A stretch of 64,000 nucleotides of DNA from Stenopsyche tienmushanensis. Its lineage: Eukaryota; Arthropoda; Insecta; Trichoptera; Stenopsychidae. Numbering within the stretch: the first letter of the stretch is position 1; each line of letters starts with the position of its first letter. The stretch covers positions 1-64,000 of the forward strand of contig WACJ01000414.1 in NCBI GenBank assembly GCA_008973525.1. Reading direction: 5' to 3'. Made by a program: the position numbers and the translations under genes. The notes beneath the pieces are model-generated. The model saw nothing but the letters and a program-made list of their open reading frames with translations. It was not told the origin of the DNA and did no database searches. This document shows, piece after piece, positions 59,685 through 64,000 of this stretch.

Positions 59685-62600
59685 TCATCCGGTTCCGCAC
59701 TTTCCGCTCTCGAAGACGCCCTTGCGAAAGAATTGAGAGAATTGAATAAGAGTTTCTTTGGTTAATGGTTGTGCATAAAAAGGGCAACGTTTATCGTTTG
59801 AACAGACTCTCAATAAATTTCTTAAAAACGCTTCTAATTGTGGGCGTCGATTGTGAGCCAGAGATTCTGAGCTCCAAAGATGTCTTGGTGGAAATGGTAT
59901 AGCTGCAATCTAAAACACAAAACAAAAAAAATCATATAAATGAAACACATCCAAATATATTTATTTATTTTAGAATCAATGCGGTTTCAGAAAGGGCAGG
60001 TCCACTGTGGATCAATTTTTTAATGTGAGTATATTCTCAGAAAAACCGAATGGTAATAGACCTGTCGGCATACCTCGGCTACACTGGGCTGATCAGGTCA
60101 ATAAAGACGCCCCACGTCTGGGCCTGAGAAATTGGAGTGTGGAGGTCCAGGGAAAACGAAAATGCCGGCATTGTTGATGGCCGGGGTAAGTAAGTAATAG
60201 AAGCGTAAGGGATAAAACAAGAATGAATGGACCTTCGAATTTTGTAAATAATGGACGAAAATCCCTAATCAAGTCAGATCCACGGCAAACAATCGAGAAG
60301 TTATCACAAAGAGTGGGATCCCCATGGACATTTCTGATAGTCGTCGAATTAGAGGAATTCGATTAGCAAAAACTAAAAAATATCACAATCTAGTAAGATT
60401 TCAATTGGAATATTTTTATTTCGGTCCATTTTTCAAAAACATAGATTCTAATTGTATTGCAGGTTCAAATTAGAGTTTATTTAAAAATATATTTTGAGAT
60501 TAAAAAAAAAAACATGCAGAATCATTAATTGTTCAACACAGTTATTATATAGCTCCATAAATTTGAGCATATTTACTTGACCGATCGTGTAATCTATATT
60601 ACAAAATATATTTTAATTACCTTAGATCCATATATAGATTTCATATTGATATATAATTCTCTAAATCTTCTATATCTTCGAAGTAAAGCCCATCGTTCAT
60701 CTTCTAACTCGATTCTAACTTCATATTCGTGATGTGTGGATTTTCCTGCGCCACGAATCACAAAACAAGAAATGGAAATACATTTTTCTGAAAAGTAATA
60801 AACAAAAAACATATGAAATTGTTTACAATGATATATTTCATGTCATCAAAAATAAAAATACAAAATTTACCAAGCATAGCTTTGTGCAATATCCAACTTC
60901 CATTATCAACTGAAGATGTCTAAAATAAAAGCATTTTTTTATTAATAAATGATAATACTGTATTTTTTAGTCAAATTTGAATATATTACGACTCACGGTA
61001 ACTGATGCGCCTCGACTTCGAGACAAAGATTGTAAATCAACTAAATTTACCCTAGGATCAAGCGTATTCTCTGTGTTTGAATTAGAGATATTACTATTGC
61101 GTCGATCAATGCTATTCAACATTACATCTTCGCTCGTTGTCCAAATACTGTGATCCAAAGTATCAGATTCACTTATAACTAGTTCATCATTGGATGTCGA
61201 AACATTGTCCGATCCTTCAATTTCTATATCTCGATGGTGTTGGAGAGGATCATTCTTCACTACTCGTAGAATGGAACTTTTACCGGCAGAAAGTCTTTCT
61301 TCAATGCCAGTGTCGTCAGTTAGAACTTCATCTGAAAGGGGATTGTCCGTTGTTTCGCCGTCACTTCCGCCAAATGGAGTTTCATGAATCGGGGTGACCA
61401 TGATAGATCGAGACCTAGATGTGCCACGATTATCAAAATTCGAATATTGCAAAGCCATTTCCAAACGAATATACTTCCGTTGTAATTCTTGAAGGACCTA
61501 TTATAAAATAAAAGCAAGTTCAAAGCAAATATAAGAATGTATGACTTTTAATTACTATTTATTATTAAGGATAATTACTGCTATTTGATGATTGAGATCC
61601 TCTTTTGAACAATCATTTTCTAAGCTAGATATTACGAGCATTTTTTGGGCAGCTACTTTCTGACAAAGGCGTTGCATTGCACGAAGAGCTTCAGCTTCTG
61701 TAATATGTTTTGAGCTTATTCCTCCAGCTCCTGACCGTCCACTCTCACCTAATAAAAAAATATTTTATGAGATCACAAAATGAATTGTAATAAAAAGCGT
61801 ACATTTTTATTCTACAAAGTCAGAATAATTACCTAATTTTCTTCTTAGTTTGGCTCTACTGTGTCTATCTTCCGGTGAAAGTTTTTCAGCATAATTAGAA
61901 GAATTTAGTGTTGGATTATTTTTTTTTGCCTATAAAATAAAATTCAAATAAAATAATTTATACGCACATAGATATTTGATTCTGGCCTAAATTTTATTAT
62001 AAAGAAAAACCTTATTGTAATCTTCGGTGCTTGACATTTCATCACTGTCATCTAATCGAGGTAAATGAATAGAATTTTTAGTTGGAACATTTTGACTGTT
62101 AGCGTGTTGGTCGACCGAAAAATTCATATTTATTTCATCTTTGTTAGACTTTGACTGAACAATAGTATCATTTGTTGTTATGCTTTCCGCGTTTGAAATT
62201 GTACTGTTTAAATTAGAATCAGAGGGAAGTGACTTAGGATCGCTCGCTGTATCGAAGGAACATGATGAGTTTGCTGTATGAAATGTATCGCAAGTTTTCA
62301 AACTTGAATCTAACGGCATCAAAGGAACCAAATCTAGAGTCATCCTGAAATTGTAAATGTAATATAATCGAACTGTTATAAATTGACAAATAAAATATAA
62401 ATAAAAGATGCTTACGTTTTTTTCTTTTCATTCATTTCTTCTTTTTCGTCAATATTTTTTTCAATAACCGTTATTTGCCTATTTAAAATTTGGTTATCTT
62501 CAATATCAGTAAATCCAGAAAGGTTTTGTTCAAAATAGTTTTTGTCTTTGTCGTTAGTATCATCTAAATTTATTTGACCTTCTGTATCATCAGACGTTTC

Positions 62601-63739
62601 CAATAATGTTTGCTGGATCCCGGCTTCTTGTAATGTTAACAAATTAAGTTCTGAATCTAATTGCTGAACTTTTGAACGATGAGAAGCGAGACTCGCTACG
62701 CGCGTTTGCAGTTCTTGTTCTAATAAAGAAAGTTCTTTTTTCTATATACAAAAAAAAAGACCATAGATATAAGTAAACGATCAATAGTATGAATATAGTA
62801 CAAACAAAATTAATACACGATAATCAAATCATCAATCATCCGAAAGGGTTAAATATGGATGATACCTAATTCCAAATAATTTCCATTTATAATTATTCAA
62901 ACAATTTCTATAAAATGATAACATAGATTATGTTAGTTATTCAGAATAATGTCAATGAAATACTTACATGATTGTTCACCAAATCTCTTATGGCAAGTGC
63001 TACTTCAGAATCACAATGATGAAGTAATTGCAGCAATGATTCTGTAGAATTTTCAGATATGATAGATCCATCTGAACTAGGTGTTGCCTAAAATCAACGA
63101 CTACTTTATAAAAAGATATTAAAATACACACTTGTCTTGTTATGCGATAACTTTCCTTATTTGTGTACAATTTTATACAACATATAAACACGGTCTCTTA
63201 CATCAGGGCTCTTCAACCTTTCATTGCCTTTAGAACCTATATGACTCGTTGTATTTCTGAAGGACCCCTCGCAATTTGATATAGTATATTTGTCGCTATT
63301 ATTGATTGCTGAATTGTTTTTTCATTATAAATTGAAATTTAGCTATATTCTTTATTAAGTGCTACAAAACAGAATAGTTAATAAAACGAAAAAAATAAAG
63401 AAATGCACTACGGACATCATTTCTTAAAGATAATTTTATAGTTCAATGGTAATTTTGTATGGAACCCTTCAGAAATTTTCCAGGACCCAAGAGCTCAACA
63501 AAACCCAGGTTGAAGAACCCTGTTTTACATGAATAAAATTAAAAAAGTATTATTCGCATAATCAAGAAAAATATGGAAAAGGGAAAAATAATAGTGGCAT
63601 GGTAAAATCTTACCGTTGGCATAACAATGCCTCTCTCTTTAAGCTGATTTAGTTTTTCCGCAACTAGTTGTTCCAATGCTTTTCGTTTTAATTCAATTTC
63701 ACATTTCACAGTTGAAGCATGATTAAATTCACAATCGAC
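59685..63739 (-). CDS. Klp98A: Kinesin-3 KIF16B/Klp98A, C-terminal part with PX domain (partial)
   Basis: Ten exons join in frame: 63739-63614, 63087-62968, 62741-62416, 62344-62011, 61929-61833, 61748-61579, 61497-60997, 60919-60871, 60787-60621, 59909-59685 (2115 nt, 704 residues seen). The N-terminal motor and FHA parts lie past the right edge. KIF16B-type kinesins carry early endosomes toward microtubule plus ends and bind PtdIns3P through the PX domain. Visible parts: a basic coiled segment (KRKALEQLVAEKLNQLKERG), coiled coil (KKELSLLEQELQTRVASL), an acidic Ser/Asp-rich disordered linker, coiled coil (EALRAMQRLCQKVAAQKM; IAVLQELQRKYIRLEMAL), then a PX domain from about residue 575 (CISISCFVIRGAG, EYEVRIELEDERWALLRRYR, IPFPPRHLW). 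It ends GKCGTG, close to the end of vertebrate KIF16B. The RRYRRF motif is the lipid-binding arginine region. The first listed exon has a weak acceptor (CTAAAG|GTC), so its 5' border is less sure. Confidence 0.9.
60045..60200 (+). pseudogene. LINE C-terminal fragment, third copy, in a kinesin intron
   Basis: The plus strand reads PVGIPRLHWADQVNKDAPRL followed by GLRNWSVEVQGKRKCRH, then stops and GTAAGTAAGTAATAG. The same polyprotein tail is found at 43.2 and 46.2 kb. It is antisense to the host gene, within the 711-nt intron 59910-60620. Confidence 0.65.
63204..63522. mobile_element. hAT non-autonomous element in a kinesin intron
   Basis: CAGGGCTCTTCAACCT (from 63204) and, inverted, CAGGGTTCTTCAACCT (to 63522) differ at one of 16 positions. 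The flanking octamers are TCTTACAT (63196-63203) and TTTTACAT (63523-63530), 7 of 8 identical. The 319-bp body is non-coding, with a GGACCCCTC block near one end and GGACCC near the other. It makes up most of the 526-nt intron 63088-63613. Confidence 0.88.
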
Positions 63740-64000
63740 CTTTAGCACGTATAAAAAAAATAAAATACTGATTTCAAAAAAAATATAAAAACCAAAAAAT
63801 GAACAGAAAAACAAGAACAACAATAATCAGAGTTCCCAATAAGAATAAATTCTCTATATACATACATAAACAGAATACATTTCAAACTATCTTTGATCAC
63901 AAATATATTTAAACTTCAACAATGGGCCAAAAGTAGCAGTAAAGCAGGGTTAATTAAAGAAAAAAAATCACGACGAAAAAAAACGACATTTTTGCATGCA

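Noticed and set aside
1..64000. CRISPR array, operon, or prokaryotic/phage island
   Set aside because: No regularly spaced short direct repeats, no polycistronic gene runs, and all confident genes have spliceosomal introns or are eukaryotic families.

Overview
The window is animal nuclear DNA, almost certainly from an insect. It is AT-rich. Its genes have short introns with GT-AG borders, typically about 70-350 nt, and the space between genes is full of old class II elements (hAT, piggyBac, Tc1/mariner), LINE remnants and tRNA-derived SINEs. One LINE 3' tail has an (ATG)n end and a block resembling the 'GTCCACTGC...GGCCTCC' tail common in insects, especially Lepidoptera. I would not fix the order from this sequence alone. 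I see no CRISPR array, operon or prokaryotic feature, and no convincing new multi-gene system.

Left part (1-35 kb): this is gene-poor. The only good coding exon is 12254-12888 on the minus strand, an unidentified 5' exon with a strong start context and a clean phase-2 donor. No following exon is recognisable between it and the left edge, so 1-12253 is probably its first intron or intergenic. The rest is transposon debris: piggyBac termini, two large dispersed elements with diverged inverted copies (about 8 kb/23 kb and 14 kb/34 kb), a MITE with perfect 29-bp ends at 17.5-17.8 kb, hAT transposase relics at 18.4-19.6 kb, an RTE-like tail at 20.4-20.8 kb, mariner debris at 21.1-21.5 kb, a reverse-transcriptase relic at 24.8-25.2 kb, a 69-bp-armed foldback element at 25.43-25.60 kb, and an inverted repeat pair at 26.8/29.5 kb.

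Right part (35-64 kb): five recognisable genes. (1) A secreted GMC (FAD) oxidoreductase on the minus strand, 5 exons, reconstructed to 666 aa, with TATA box and poly(A) signal. (2) The protein farnesyltransferase beta subunit on the plus strand, 4 exons, 406 aa, whose 2.9-kb third intron holds a LINE with an internal inversion and a Helitron-like tandem repeat. (3) An ATG4 autophagy cysteine protease on the minus strand, a single uninterrupted 543-codon frame. (4) An EEF1AKMT1-type lysine methyltransferase on the plus strand, 3 exons, 216 aa, divergent from ATG4 across 478 bp. (5) The last ten exons of a KIF16B/Klp98A-type kinesin on the minus strand, with C-terminal PX domain; its motor part lies beyond the right edge. 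The exon joins of the four spliced genes all keep frame. These are unrelated housekeeping or metabolic functions and are not a functional cluster.

The most informative non-gene structures are four transposons with readable target-site evidence. Three are hAT elements with 8-bp duplications, at 47240-47587, 54651-55468 and 63204-63522; the second has LINE sequence inside it. The fourth is a piggyBac element bounded by TTAA with both protein ends but no middle (57413-58046). Coordinates and translations were worked out by hand, and no database search was run.
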